Part shown: positions 1 through 8,594 of the stretch, in pieces
Numbering within the stretch: position 1 is the stretch's first letter
How the letters are laid out: every line of letters starts with the position of its first letter
Source of the DNA: Nitrospirillum amazonense
Lineage (GTDB): Bacteria > Pseudomonadota > Alphaproteobacteria > Azospirillales > Azospirillaceae
NCBI RefSeq assembly: GCF_007828045.1
Contig: NZ_VITN01000003.1
Coordinates: 1 to 64,000, forward strand
Direction: 5' to 3'
Length of the DNA: 64,000 nucleotides
The notes under the pieces: model-generated
The model's input: only the letters and a program-made list of their open reading frames with translations
Told to the model about the DNA's origin: nothing
The model's database searches: none
Program-made: the position numbers and the translations under genes

Positions 1-94
1 ACCAGGGTCCGTAGAGGACTTCCACCTCCAAGTCACAAGCCGGTTACCAACCCGGCTCTCGGTGCTTACGCACCTCGCGCCATGCCTGGCGCAC
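1..94 (-). mobile_element. 5' end of a probable group II intron (class C-like), truncated by the window edge
   Basis: Read on the minus strand from 94, the sequence opens with GTGCGCC followed by AGGCATGGCGC. From memory this is the pattern of class C group II intron 5' ends (GUGYGCC, then a C/A-G-GCAUGG motif that pairs back to form the first stem). Further in are a GGTGC...GCACC stem and a GGAGGT...AGTCCTC-type segment, as in domain I. The element starts about five bases after the T-run of a perfect terminator hairpin (102-129), which is the known insertion preference of class C introns. The reverse transcriptase and domains V/VI would lie off the left edge and cannot be seen. No tRNA could be folded here. 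Confidence 0.6.
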
Positions 95-99
95 CAATG

Positions 100-129
100 A
101 AAAAGGCCGGGCGCTGGGGCCCGGCCTTT
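100..129 (-). terminator. Rho-independent terminator of ahcY
   Basis: A perfect 11-bp stem (AAAGGCCGGGC at 102-112, GCCCGGCCTTT at 119-129) encloses a 6-base loop. On the minus strand it is followed by a run of five Ts, which includes the stem's last three. It lies 37 bases past the ahcY stop codon. Confidence 0.85.
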
Positions 130-165
130 CCTGGAACCTCTGCGCCCTGAGGCGCAGGGCCACTC

Positions 166-1476
<1,311 letters not shown>

Positions 1477-1581
1477 GGGGGCGATGCTCCTTTGGTGCCC
1501 CGCCGGCGCACAAGGCGAGCCTGGACGGCCCGGGCGGGATGACTGCGCCAGGGTGTACCAGCGCACCGCCTCACCAGCAAG

Positions 1582-1599
1582 CATAAAGACATCTTTATG
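1582..1599. promoter_or_regulatory. Perfect inverted repeat upstream of ahcY, candidate SahR-type operator
   Basis: CATAAAGACATCTTTATG is an 8-bp perfect inverted repeat around a 2-bp centre, in an A+T-rich pocket between ahcY and the PIN gene. ArsR-family regulators of methionine/SAH metabolism (SahR and relatives) bind AT-rich palindromes ahead of ahcY and met genes in proteobacteria. Assigning this site to that family is inference. Confidence 0.55.
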
Positions 1600-1642
1600 T
1601 GTGCATTTGTTTGGTGCGCCCCAGGGATACCGGGCGCCGCCG

Positions 1643-2083
1643 TCACCGCAGGAACCGTTCAACCTCGTGCACCAGCACCACGCGCCCCGCCAGGCGGCCG
1701 CCCAGGGGGCCGCGCACGGCGCGCACCAGGGCCGGGTTGGCGGTGACGTAGACCAGCTGCAGGCCCTGGGCCAGGGCCAGGTACAGGCAGTCCTGGGCCG
1801 GGTGGGACAGCTGCGCCGCCAAGCGCACGGCATCGGCCAGCAGGGGGCGGGAGGGCATCAGCTCCACCTCCGCCCCCTGCAGGGCCATGGCGGCGGTGGC
1901 GGCCTCCACCGCCGTCAGGTCGCCCAGGGCCACCTTGGCGCCCAGGACCTGGGCCAGGTCGCCCATGAGTACGTCGGGCGCCAGCAGGCGGTGGCCCAGC
2001 AGGCGGTCGGCCACCGGGCTGGTCGCCTCCGGCACCACCCATTGCAGGGCGACCGAGGCGTCGATGACGAATTGCAGGGTCAT
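1643..2083 (-). CDS. PIN-domain ribonuclease toxin (VapC/FitB type)
   Basis: A 146-residue PIN-domain protein. The N-terminal [11 protein letters not shown] carries the first catalytic Asp, the mid-protein Glu is in the LTAVEAA segment, and the C-terminal [10 protein letters not shown] carries the later acidic residue. These are the positions that bind Mg2+ in VapC-type endoribonucleases, which cleave RNA (often initiator tRNA or rRNA). The start at 2083 overlaps the stop of the upstream antitoxin gene by 4 bp (ATGA), implying translational coupling. The open frame runs further upstream to 2281, but only inside the antitoxin gene. The target is not predictable from sequence. Confidence 0.88.
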   Translation of the reverse strand: MTLQFVIDASVALQWVVPEATSPVADRLLGHRLLAPDVLMGDLAQVLGAKVALGDLTAVEAATAAMALQGAEVELMPSRPLLADAVRLAAQLSHPAQDCLYLALAQGLQLVYVTANPALVRAVRGPLGGRLAGRVVLVHEVERFLR

Positions 2084-2376
2084 GGCTCGTCTCCCGGCCC
2101 GGGAACGCCGCCCGCCGGAATGGCCTCCGGCAGGGCCGCCCAGGTCTCGGCCCGCGTCGCGGCCATGACGTCGCCGGCCGGGCGGTGGGCGCGGTCGGCC
2201 AGGGACTGGCGCAGGGAAGAGGCGAGGGCGCGGAAGTCCTGCGGCTCGTTGGCCAGCGCTTGGCGCAGGATGTCGCGGCACTCGGCTTCCATGGAACGGC
2301 CGTGACGGGCGGCGCGCAGCTTCAGGCGGCGCACCAGGTCCTCATCCAGGCCACGGACGGTCAGGGCGGTGGGCAT
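2080..2376 (-). CDS. FitA-like ribbon-helix-helix antitoxin
   Basis: A 98-residue protein beginning MPTALTVRGLDEDLVRRL, the usual N-terminus of FitA/VapB-like antitoxins (plasmid-stability family). An RHH beta-strand comes first, then two helices with GRSMEAECRDILRQAL. The C-terminal half is the expected toxin-neutralising tail. It lies upstream of and overlaps the PIN toxin gene, so both are probably one autoregulated operon. An upstream in-frame start at 2394 is less likely because the family N-terminus is MPxxLTVR. Confidence 0.85.
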   Translation of the reverse strand: MPTALTVRGLDEDLVRRLKLRAARHGRSMEAECRDILRQALANEPQDFRALASSLRQSLADRAHRPAGDVMAATRAETWAALPEAIPAGGVPGPGDEP

Positions 2377-2460
2377 CGGGTTCCTCCCAGGCAATGCCAG
2401 CAGTGCTGGCGCGCCCGAGGGTGCTGAAACACCGGAATCCCGTCAAGCTGTTCGCTTCAC

Positions 2461-2559
2461 CCTCAGGCGCCGGGCGCCGGCGTCCGCCGGCTTGGCTTCC
2501 TCGCATTCCAGTCCACTGCGTTCCCCGGAATGCTGCGGCGGCCACAGTCGTGGCCTAGG
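2461..2559 (+). repeat. Interspersed palindromic repeat, copy A (divergent)
   Basis: About 99 bp running from CCTCAGGCGCCGG to CCTAGG. It shares the cores CTTGGC..CCTCGC, TTCCAGTCC and CCCCGGAA with copies B to E. It is more diverged than copy D. It fills the space between the antitoxin gene and the 3' end of the EI gene. Confidence 0.75.
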
Positions 2560-2590
2560 CGGCTTGACGGCGGGCCGCCGTCAAGCCGCC
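2558..2590. repeat. Perfect 14-bp hairpin spanning the ptsP stop codon
   Basis: GGCGGCTTGACGGC (2558-2571) and GCCGTCAAGCCGCC (2577-2590) are exact reverse complements around a 5-base loop; the EI stop codon (2581-2583) is inside the right arm. There is no T-run on the minus-strand side, so it is more likely an mRNA 3'-end stabiliser or an imperfect terminator than a classical one. Confidence 0.8.
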
Positions 2591-4374
2591 GCGTCGTTGA
2601 AATCGTCCAGCAGGGCGGCGATGCGGCCCCGGTCGGTCTGGTCCATGATGGTGCGGGCGCGGCGGGTGGCCTCGATCAGGTCCAGCCCGCGCAGGCGGCG
2701 CTTCACCAGGGGCAGGTTGTTGGGCGCCATGGATAGCTCGCGGATGCCCAGGCCCAGCAGCAGGGCGGTATAGCGCGGGTCGCCCGCCATCTCGCCGCAG
2801 ATGGACACGGGGATGCGGGCGCGCAGCGCCGCCTCGGTGGTGAACTGCACCAGGCGCAGCACGGCCGGGTGCAGCGGGTCGTACAGGTCGGCCACCTGCT
2901 CGTCACCCCGGTCGATGGCCAGGGTGTACTGGATCAGGTCGTTGGTGCCGATGGCGAAGAAGTCGCAGAAAGGCGCCAGGCCGTCGGCCGACAGCGCCGC
3001 CCCCGGTATCTCGATCATGATGCCCAGCTTGGGCAGGGGGTGGGCGATCTTCACCCCCCGGCGGCGCAGGCGGCGCACCACCGTGGCCATGATCTCACGC
3101 ACGCGCCGCACCTCCGCCACCGAACTGATCATGGGCAGCAGGATGCGGAGGTTGCCGTGCGCCCCGGCGCGCAACATGGCGGCCAGCTGGGTTTCCAGCA
3201 GTTTGGGTTCCTTCAGCGACAGGCGGATGGCGCGCAAGCCCAGGGCGGGGTTGGTGGGCTCGCTGAAATACCCCCGCAGGGCGGTGGCGATCTTCTCCCC
3301 GCCGATGTCCAGGGTGCGCGCCGTCACCGGCTTGCCGTCCATGCTGGTGACGATGCGGGTCAGGATCTCCGTCTGCTCATCCTCGTCCGGCAGATCCTCG
3401 CGGTTCATGAACAGGAACTCGGTGCGCAGCAGGCCCACGCCCGACGCCCCCACCTCGATGGCGCCGTCCAGCTCGCGCGGCAGTTCCAGGTTGGCGTTCA
3501 GGGTGACGGCGGTGCCGTCGCGGGTGATGGCCGGTAGCTTGCGCAGGCTTTTCAGTTGCGCCCGTTCGGCCAGCAGCTCGGCCCGGCGGCGGCGGTACCC
3601 GTCCAGCACGTCCGGGCTGGGGTTGACGCAAACCTGGCCGGCGATGCCGTCCACCACCACCGTGTCGCCGTTCTGCACGCCCTGCAGCAGGCCCAGGGTG
3701 CCCAGCACGGCCGGCAGGCTGAGGGAGCGCGCCATGATGGCGGTGTGGCCCTCCGGCCCGCCCAGCATGGTGGCGAAGCCGGCGATGCGGCGCGGATCCA
3801 TGAGCGCGGTGTCGGCGGGGCTCAAATCCTCCGCCAGGACGATGCAGCCCTCCGGCAGGAAGGAGAAGGCCTGGTACTTGTGCTGCATCAGGTTGCGCAG
3901 CAGCCGCTGGCCCACCTCGCGCACATCGGCGACGCGGGCCGCCAGGTAGGCGTCCTCCATATCGGCGAAGCTCTGCGCGATGCTGGTGATTTCCGCCTGG
4001 ACCGCGGCCTCGGCGTTCACCTTGTCCTGCCGGATGCGCTTTTCCACGCCGCGCATGAGGCGGGAGCCCGACAGCATGGCGAAATGGGCGTCCAGCAGGA
4101 AGCCGATCTCCTCCGCGGCGCTGTCCGGCAGGCCGGAGGCCTTGGTCTTCAGCTTGCGCACCTGGCGGCGCGCCTTGTCGGCGGCGGTGGCGAAACGCTG
4201 GACCTCCGCCTCCAGCTCAGCCTCGGGAATGGCGTATTCCGGCGCGAGCAGGGCGCTGGCGTCCACCACATGCGCCGGCCCGATGGCGATACCGGAGGAA
4301 ACCCCCACGCCCCGCAGCAGACGATCGGCCGCCGCCTTCGTCGTGCGGCCCCGGCCAGATGCGCGATCGGCCAT
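2581..4374 (-). CDS. ptsP: Phosphoenolpyruvate-protein phosphotransferase (EI of the PTS)
   Basis: Cytosolic enzyme I that autophosphorylates from PEP and passes phosphate to HPr. The 597-residue protein has the EI order: helical HPr-binding region, swivelling His domain with GPEGHTAIMARSL (active-site His about 210), and a C-terminal PEP-binding TIM barrel with the LRTEFLFMNR, IGTNDLIQYTL and ISICGEMAGD motifs. There is no N-terminal GAF domain, so it is shorter than EI-Ntr (PtsP proper) and close to PtsI in layout; family-wide naming still often uses ptsP. The start at 4374 lies 7 bp after the HPr stop. With no sugar-specific EIIBC nearby, the system is probably regulatory. Confidence 0.95.
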   Translation of the reverse strand: MADRASGRGRTTKAAADRLLRGVGVSSGIAIGPAHVVDASALLAPEYAIPEAELEAEVQRFATAADKARRQVRKLKTKASGLPDSAAEEIGFLLDAHFAMLSGSRLMRGVEKRIRQDKVNAEAAVQAEITSIAQSFADMEDAYLAARVADVREVGQRLLRNLMQHKYQAFSFLPEGCIVLAEDLSPADTALMDPRRIAGFATMLGGPEGHTAIMARSLSLPAVLGTLGLLQGVQNGDTVVVDGIAGQVCVNPSPDVLDGYRRRRAELLAERAQLKSLRKLPAITRDGTAVTLNANLELPRELDGAIEVGASGVGLLRTEFLFMNREDLPDEDEQTEILTRIVTSMDGKPVTARTLDIGGEKIATALRGYFSEPTNPALGLRAIRLSLKEPKLLETQLAAMLRAGAHGNLRILLPMISSVAEVRRVREIMATVVRRLRRRGVKIAHPLPKLGIMIEIPGAALSADGLAPFCDFFAIGTNDLIQYTLAIDRGDEQVADLYDPLHPAVLRLVQFTTEAALRARIPVSICGEMAGDPRYTALLLGLGIRELSMAPNNLPLVKRRLRGLDLIEATRRARTIMDQTDRGRIAALLDDFNDAAA

Positions 4375-4381
4375 TTGCCGT

Positions 4382-4684
4382 TCAGTCCTCATCGAACTTG
4401 CGGTCGACCAGGGCGACCAGGGCATCCAGCGCCTGTTCCCCCTGCGGCCCCCGCGCCCGCAACGTGATGGAGGTGCCGATGGCGGCCGCCAGCATCATCA
4501 GGCCCATGATGGACTGGCCGTTGACCTGGGTGTCGCCCCGCTCCACCTCCACCTCGGCATCGAACTCCGCCGCCAGCTTCACGAACTTGGCCGCCGCCCG
4601 GGCGTGCAGGCCGCGCCGGTTCTGGATCAGCGCCGTGCGCGACGGGCCGAAGTCGCCCGCGTTTCCTTCCCCCCCGCCCGTCAT
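4382..4684 (-). CDS. ptsH: HPr family phosphocarrier protein
   Basis: A 100-residue HPr. The GLHARAA motif holds the phosphorylatable His (His27 here because of a 12-15-residue N-terminal extension). NGQSIMGLMML holds the regulatory Ser (Ser57), the target of HPr kinase/phosphorylase. It sits between the EIIA and EI genes in a tightly packed minus-strand operon (3 bp after EIIA, 7 bp before EI). Presence of hprK in the same operon fits Ser phosphorylation control. Confidence 0.95.
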   Translation of the reverse strand: MTGGGEGNAGDFGPSRTALIQNRRGLHARAAAKFVKLAAEFDAEVEVERGDTQVNGQSIMGLMMLAAAIGTSITLRARGPQGEQALDALVALVDRKFDED

Positions 4685-4687
4685 GGC

Positions 4688-5089
4688 TCAGTTATCCGCC
4701 AGCAGGGAGGAGGCGACGTTGATGTACTTGCGGCCCGCTTCGCGCGCGGCCTGGACCGCGCTTTCCAGCGACTCGGTCTTGCGCACCGAGGCCAGCTTGA
4801 TCAGCAGGGGCAGGTTCACGCCGGCGATGACCTCGACCTTGGCGCGGTCCATGGTGCTGATGGCCAGGTTGGATGGCGTGCCGCCGAACATGTCGGTCAG
4901 GACCACCACACCGTCACCGGTGTCGCACTCCGCGACCTTGGCCAGGATGTCCTCCCGCCGCTGCTCCATGTCATCTTCCGGCCCGATGCAGACCGCGCGC
5001 ACCTGTGGCTGTTCCCCCACCACGTGTTGGAGGGCCAGTATGAACTCCTCGGCCAGACGGCCGTGGGTCACGAGGACCATACCGATCAT
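4688..5089 (-). CDS. PTS mannose-family EIIA component (regulatory)
   Basis: A 133-residue EIIA-Man-fold protein. MVLVTHGRLAEEF carries the phospho-accepting His (His9), and VVLTDMFGGTPSN is the conserved family loop. In alphaproteobacteria this stand-alone EIIA (often called ManX or EIIA-Man) works with HPr and EI in regulation rather than sugar uptake. It overlaps rapZ by 4 bp (ATGA) and precedes ptsH by 3 bp. No EIIB, EIIC or EIID partner is visible. Confidence 0.93.
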   Translation of the reverse strand: MIGMVLVTHGRLAEEFILALQHVVGEQPQVRAVCIGPEDDMEQRREDILAKVAECDTGDGVVVLTDMFGGTPSNLAISTMDRAKVEVIAGVNLPLLIKLASVRKTESLESAVQAAREAGRKYINVASSLLADN

Positions 5090-6009
5090 CGGGTCTCCCT
5101 ATTGACGACATGCGCGGGCTCCGGGGACACGCCGGACCGGTCCAATTCTCGGTGGGCGACGCCCACCCGGGAGCCCTGGGTTTGCAACCATGCCGCCAGC
5201 CGGTTGGCGACAAAGACGGAACGATGGCGACCCCCGGTGCACCCCACGGCGATGGTGAGGTAGCGCTTGCCCTCGTTCATGTAGCGGGGCAGCAGGGGGG
5301 CCAGCAAGCGGGTGAGGTTGTCGAAGAAGGCGGGGAAGTCGCCATCCTTCTCGATGAAGGCGCCCACGGGCGGATCGTTGCCGGTCAGGGGCCGGAGATC
5401 GGGAATCCAGTGGGGATTGTCGAGGAAACGGACGTCGAACACCAGGTCGGCCTCACGCGGGACGCCGTGGCGGAACGAGAAGCTGGTCACGAAGACATGC
5501 AACGACGGCGCCGTGTCCAACCGGAAATGCCCGCCCAGCAAACGGCGGACATCGTGGATGGAAAGCTGGGTCGTGTCGACCACCACGTCGGCATTGTCAC
5601 GCAAGGACCACAGCAGGCCGCGTTCCCGGGCGATGCCGTCGGGCACGGGCCGGTCGGTGGCCAGGGGATGGGGCCGGCGGGTTTCGGTGTAGCGCCGCTG
5701 CAGCGCCTCGTCCGACGCCTCCATGAACAGCAGGTTGACGGTTCGGCCCGTGGCCTTGCGCAACCGTTCCAGTTCCGCGCCCACGGCGTCGGCGGAGAAA
5801 TCGCGGGTGCGGCTGTCGATGCCGATGGCCAGCGGCCGGTCGCTGGCCTGTTCCACCAGGTGGGTCAGCAGCGACAGGCGCAGGTTGTCCACCGCCTCAT
5901 AGCCCAGGTCCTCCAGCGCCTTCAGCGCGGTGGAAAGACCGGCGCCGGACAGGCCGGTAACCACCACCACGGGCGGCAGGGGGGAGGTGGACACGGGACG
6001 GTCACTCAT
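5086..6009 (-). CDS. rapZ: RNase adapter protein RapZ / RapZ-like nucleotide-binding protein
   Basis: A 307-residue member of the YvcJ/RapZ P-loop family. VVVTGLSGAGLSTALKALED is the Walker A region (about residues 19-26), followed by GYEAVDNL. The conserved C-terminal GCTGGRHRSVFVANRLA is present. In E. coli RapZ guides RNase E to the GlmZ small RNA; in alphaproteobacteria the partner RNA is not established, though the gene nearly always lies between hprK and the EIIA gene, as here. It overlaps hprK and EIIA by 4 bp each. Confidence 0.95.
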   Translation of the reverse strand: MSDRPVSTSPLPPVVVVTGLSGAGLSTALKALEDLGYEAVDNLRLSLLTHLVEQASDRPLAIGIDSRTRDFSADAVGAELERLRKATGRTVNLLFMEASDEALQRRYTETRRPHPLATDRPVPDGIARERGLLWSLRDNADVVVDTTQLSIHDVRRLLGGHFRLDTAPSLHVFVTSFSFRHGVPREADLVFDVRFLDNPHWIPDLRPLTGNDPPVGAFIEKDGDFPAFFDNLTRLLAPLLPRYMNEGKRYLTIAVGCTGGRHRSVFVANRLAAWLQTQGSRVGVAHRELDRSGVSPEPAHVVNRETR

Positions 6010-6485
6010 GCCGCCACCTCATCGGCCGCCGCCTCATCGAATGCAGCCGGCACCAGGGGCAGGCCGGCGGCCACAGCCGCCAGGGCCAGGCGCAGGGCGG
6101 CGGGGGCGGATGCCGCGAAGGGCCACAGCGCCACGCGGGGCACGGCCACGCCGGCCAAGGTCACGGCAGCGGGATCGGGCAGGCGGGGAACGGCGTCGCG
6201 ATCGGCCAGATCGACCACCAGGCGCACGAAGGCCGATGGGATGGCGGGGGCGGGCAGGATGCCCAGGCCACGCACCTCGATCAGGCCGGCCAGACGCTCG
6301 GGCGCGGTGGCGGTCAGCAGGGTTTGCGTGGGGTCGGCAGCCAGCACCACCTGGTCGTCAGCCACCAGCAGGGCGCCCGCATCCACCAGGCGCAGGGCCA
6401 AATCGGATTTGCCCGACCCCGACGGCCCCCGCAGGAGGACGCCGGCACCGCCAACACTGACGCAAGTGGCATGGACGCGGATCAT
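6006..6485 (-). CDS. hprK: HPr kinase/phosphorylase, short alphaproteobacterial form
   Basis: A 159-residue protein with Walker A GPSGSGKSDLALRL (from about residue 20), then LVADDQVVLA and IEVRGLGIL, the HprK catalytic signatures. It lacks the N-terminal domain of Gram-positive HprK, as is usual in alphaproteobacteria. It should phosphorylate and dephosphorylate HPr at Ser57. The start at 6485 (MIRVHAT) matches the family N-terminus; the frame stays open to 6947 with no similarity. It is the first gene of the operon; the chvI-chvG pair usually found upstream is not here but at 42.4-45.0 kb. Confidence 0.93.
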   Translation of the reverse strand: MIRVHATCVSVGGAGVLLRGPSGSGKSDLALRLVDAGALLVADDQVVLAADPTQTLLTATAPERLAGLIEVRGLGILPAPAIPSAFVRLVVDLADRDAVPRLPDPAAVTLAGVAVPRVALWPFAASAPAALRLALAAVAAGLPLVPAAFDEAAADEVAA

Positions 6486-6974
6486 GGTCGAGGGAAGGTG
6501 CGACCGATGGCCCCCCCTGTCAATGGCATGACGCGTATGCGTGGTCCCCCCGGACCCGCCTGCCCTTACCATCGTCCCCGCCTTCCTTCCGACTCCGCTG
6601 CCCCGATCCTGCGGCGATCCCGGCCGTCGCGGCCCTTCGCCAACCCCCGAAGGCGAATTCGCGTCGCCGGTTTTAGCAGAAGCGGCCGGTGGGCGCAAAG
6701 CCGGGGCGGCATTTTGGTTTGGCGGCGCAACATTCGGTGGGGAAATTTGTAACGACGCGCGGCGCCGCACCGCGATAGAGTGCCGATGTCGGGTCGCCCA
6801 CCCGCGCGAACGGCCGGGTGTGGCGCGAAATGCCGCCCTTGGACCGGCGGGGTGCGGCCCCATATCTTTGACGCCCCGGGGGCGCCAAGGCGCGCCATCC
6901 AGGGGCGCCACCCGCGTTCCGGCCGCCGTTCGGTTGCGCCGCATCATGGATCAACCCAGCGACAAGGTCCCCCG
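6486..6974. other. 489-bp divergent intergenic region, no gene seen
   Basis: Separates hprK (minus) from the patatin-like gene (plus) and must hold both promoters. Open frames here are extensions of the neighbours without family similarity. I see no convincing operator, tRNA or structured RNA. Confidence 0.5.
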
Positions 6975-8060
6975 ATGCCCGACAGCACGCCTCCCCAGAC
7001 CCCGCCCGGCCCCACCGATGCCGCCGCCCGCCCCAAGCGCGACGGCCAGCCGCATAAGCGGGTCAACCTGGGCCTGCAGGGGGGCGGGTCGCACGGCGCC
7101 TTCACCTGGGGGGTGCTGGACCGCCTGCTGGAGGATGGCCGGCTGGAGGTGGAGGCCATCTCCGGCACCAGCGCCGGCGCCATGAACGCCGTGGTCATGG
7201 CCGACGGCTATGGCAAGGACGGCCGCGAGGGCGCCCGCAAGGCGCTGCGCACCTTCTGGACCAAGGTGGGTGAAGCCGGGCGCGGATCGCCGCTGCAGCG
7301 CAGCCTGCTGTCACGCCTGCGCGGCAGTTGGCGGGTGGACGACAGTCCGGGCTACGCCTGGTTCAACATCATGAACATGCTGGTCTCGCCCTACCAGAGC
7401 AATCCGCTGGGCATCAACCCGCTGCGCCGCATCCTGGAGGACCTGATCGATTTCGACCAGGTGCGCTTCGCCGCCGGCATCGACCTCTACCTGTCCGCCA
7501 CCAATGTGGAGACGGGCAAGGTCAAGATCTTCCGCAACCGCGACATCACCGTGGACGCCGTGCTGGCCTCGGCCTGCCTGCCCCAGATGTTCCAGGCGGT
7601 GGAGATCAAGGGGGAGTATTACTGGGACGGCGGCTTCATGGGCAATCCATCGCTGTGGCCCATCGCGTATGAGAACGAAAGCCACGATATCATCGTCGTG
7701 CAGATCAACCCGCTGGTGCGCAAGGGCGTGCCCAAGACGCCGTTCGAGATTGCCGACCGGGTGAACGAGATCACCTTCAACGCCTCGCTGATGCGCGAGA
7801 TGCGGTCCATCCGTTTCGTTTCCCGCCTCATCGACTCCGGCGACCTGACATCGGACCAGTACAAGGCCCTGCGCATGCACGTCATCGAGAATGACGAGGC
7901 CCTGGCCGACATGCACGCCAGCAGCAAGCTGAACGCCGAGCCGGAATTCCTGCAGTACCTGTTCACCAAGGGGCGGGAGACGGCCGACTGCTGGCTAGCC
8001 GCCAATTTCGACAAGGTGGGCGTGGAGACCAGCGTCGATATCGTGCAGGATTATTTATGA
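6975..8060 (+). CDS. Patatin-like phospholipase family protein
   Basis: A 361-residue patatin-fold serine lipase. The oxyanion hole GLQGGGSHGAF is at residues 34-43, the nucleophile elbow GTSAG has Ser66, and the catalytic Asp is in YWDGGFMGNP (Asp218), giving a complete Ser-Asp dyad. There is no signal peptide or transmembrane segment, so it is probably cytosolic (RssA/YlbK-like group); the substrate is unknown. The start at 6975 is chosen because residues upstream in the same frame are low-complexity Arg/Pro/Ala. Confidence 0.9.
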   Translation: MPDSTPPQTPPGPTDAAARPKRDGQPHKRVNLGLQGGGSHGAFTWGVLDRLLEDGRLEVEAISGTSAGAMNAVVMADGYGKDGREGARKALRTFWTKVGEAGRGSPLQRSLLSRLRGSWRVDDSPGYAWFNIMNMLVSPYQSNPLGINPLRRILEDLIDFDQVRFAAGIDLYLSATNVETGKVKIFRNRDITVDAVLASACLPQMFQAVEIKGEYYWDGGFMGNPSLWPIAYENESHDIIVVQINPLVRKGVPKTPFEIADRVNEITFNASLMREMRSIRFVSRLIDSGDLTSDQYKALRMHVIENDEALADMHASSKLNAEPEFLQYLFTKGRETADCWLAANFDKVGVETSVDIVQDYL

Positions 8061-8123
8061 GGTTGGGAGGGCTGCCCATAAGGCCCCTTGGCCCCAAGCC
8101 CTCGCCGGCTATATGATTGTGCC

Positions 8124-8351
8124 ATGGTCGAGACCCGCCCCACTACCTCCCGCCTCGGCGGGCTGATCCCCGACGGTTCGGACCGGCACTCCATCCTGGT
8201 GCCGCCGCCGGCGCCGACGCGCGCCGTGCAGAAGGCCAAGCCGGGCAACCGCTGGCCCTCGGCCCGTGAGCTGGCCAGCCTGATGGTCAATGGCATCCTG
8301 ACCCTGCCCGCGCGCTATCGCCGGGGCATGTTCCTGGACGTGCTTCTCTGA
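8124..8351 (+). CDS. Small hypothetical protein (75 aa)
   Basis: Begins MVETRPTTSRLGGLIPDGS, is basic with a proline-rich middle, and ends in a mildly hydrophobic stretch, NGILTLPARYRRGMFLDVLL. It lies 63 bp after the lipase gene in the same direction and directly before repeat copy B. No family recognised. Codon bias is like its neighbours, which supports a real gene, but the evidence is modest. Confidence 0.5.
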   Translation: MVETRPTTSRLGGLIPDGSDRHSILVPPPAPTRAVQKAKPGNRWPSARELASLMVNGILTLPARYRRGMFLDVLL

Positions 8352-8355
8352 ATTT

Positions 8356-8440
8356 CCTCGGGCGCCGGGCGCGGCCGTCCGGTCGTTCGGCTTATCCTCG
8401 CTTTCCAGTCCGCTCCCCGGAAAGGTCCGGCAGCCCTCCC
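8356..8440 (+). repeat. Interspersed palindromic repeat, copy B (3'-truncated)
   Basis: About 85 bp from CCTCGGGCGCCGGG through CTTATCCTCGCTTTCCAGTC to CCCCGGAAAGGTCCGG. It lacks the final GGACGCGGTCGCGTCC hairpin. It begins 5 bp after the stop codon of the small hypothetical gene. Confidence 0.7.
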
Positions 8441-8594
8441 GTATGTAGACGGGGGCGCGTTGTACGCATTTTATGTGGAGCTGCCTTCATTCCGATACCA
8501 CACGCTTCGACCAGTTTTTTTAATTAGAATAATTCCAATTATGATGCTTTGGGGCTAAGATGGCGCGGTCACCGTCCCTTTGAAGACGCCACCA

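Noticed and set aside
1-96. A tRNA ending in ACCA at 92-96 on the plus strand
   Set aside because: No acceptor stem, D-loop or T-loop consensus (GGTTCGA) can be folded; the minus-strand reading fits a group II intron end behind a terminator much better.
1477-1642. SAH riboswitch upstream of ahcY
   Set aside because: I could not find a pseudoknot-forming conserved core; the palindrome explains regulation more simply.
6780-6974. An N-terminal extension of the patatin-like protein
   Set aside because: The extension is Arg/Pro-rich, unrelated to the family, and starts inside the promoter region; the ATG at 6975 is a normal start.
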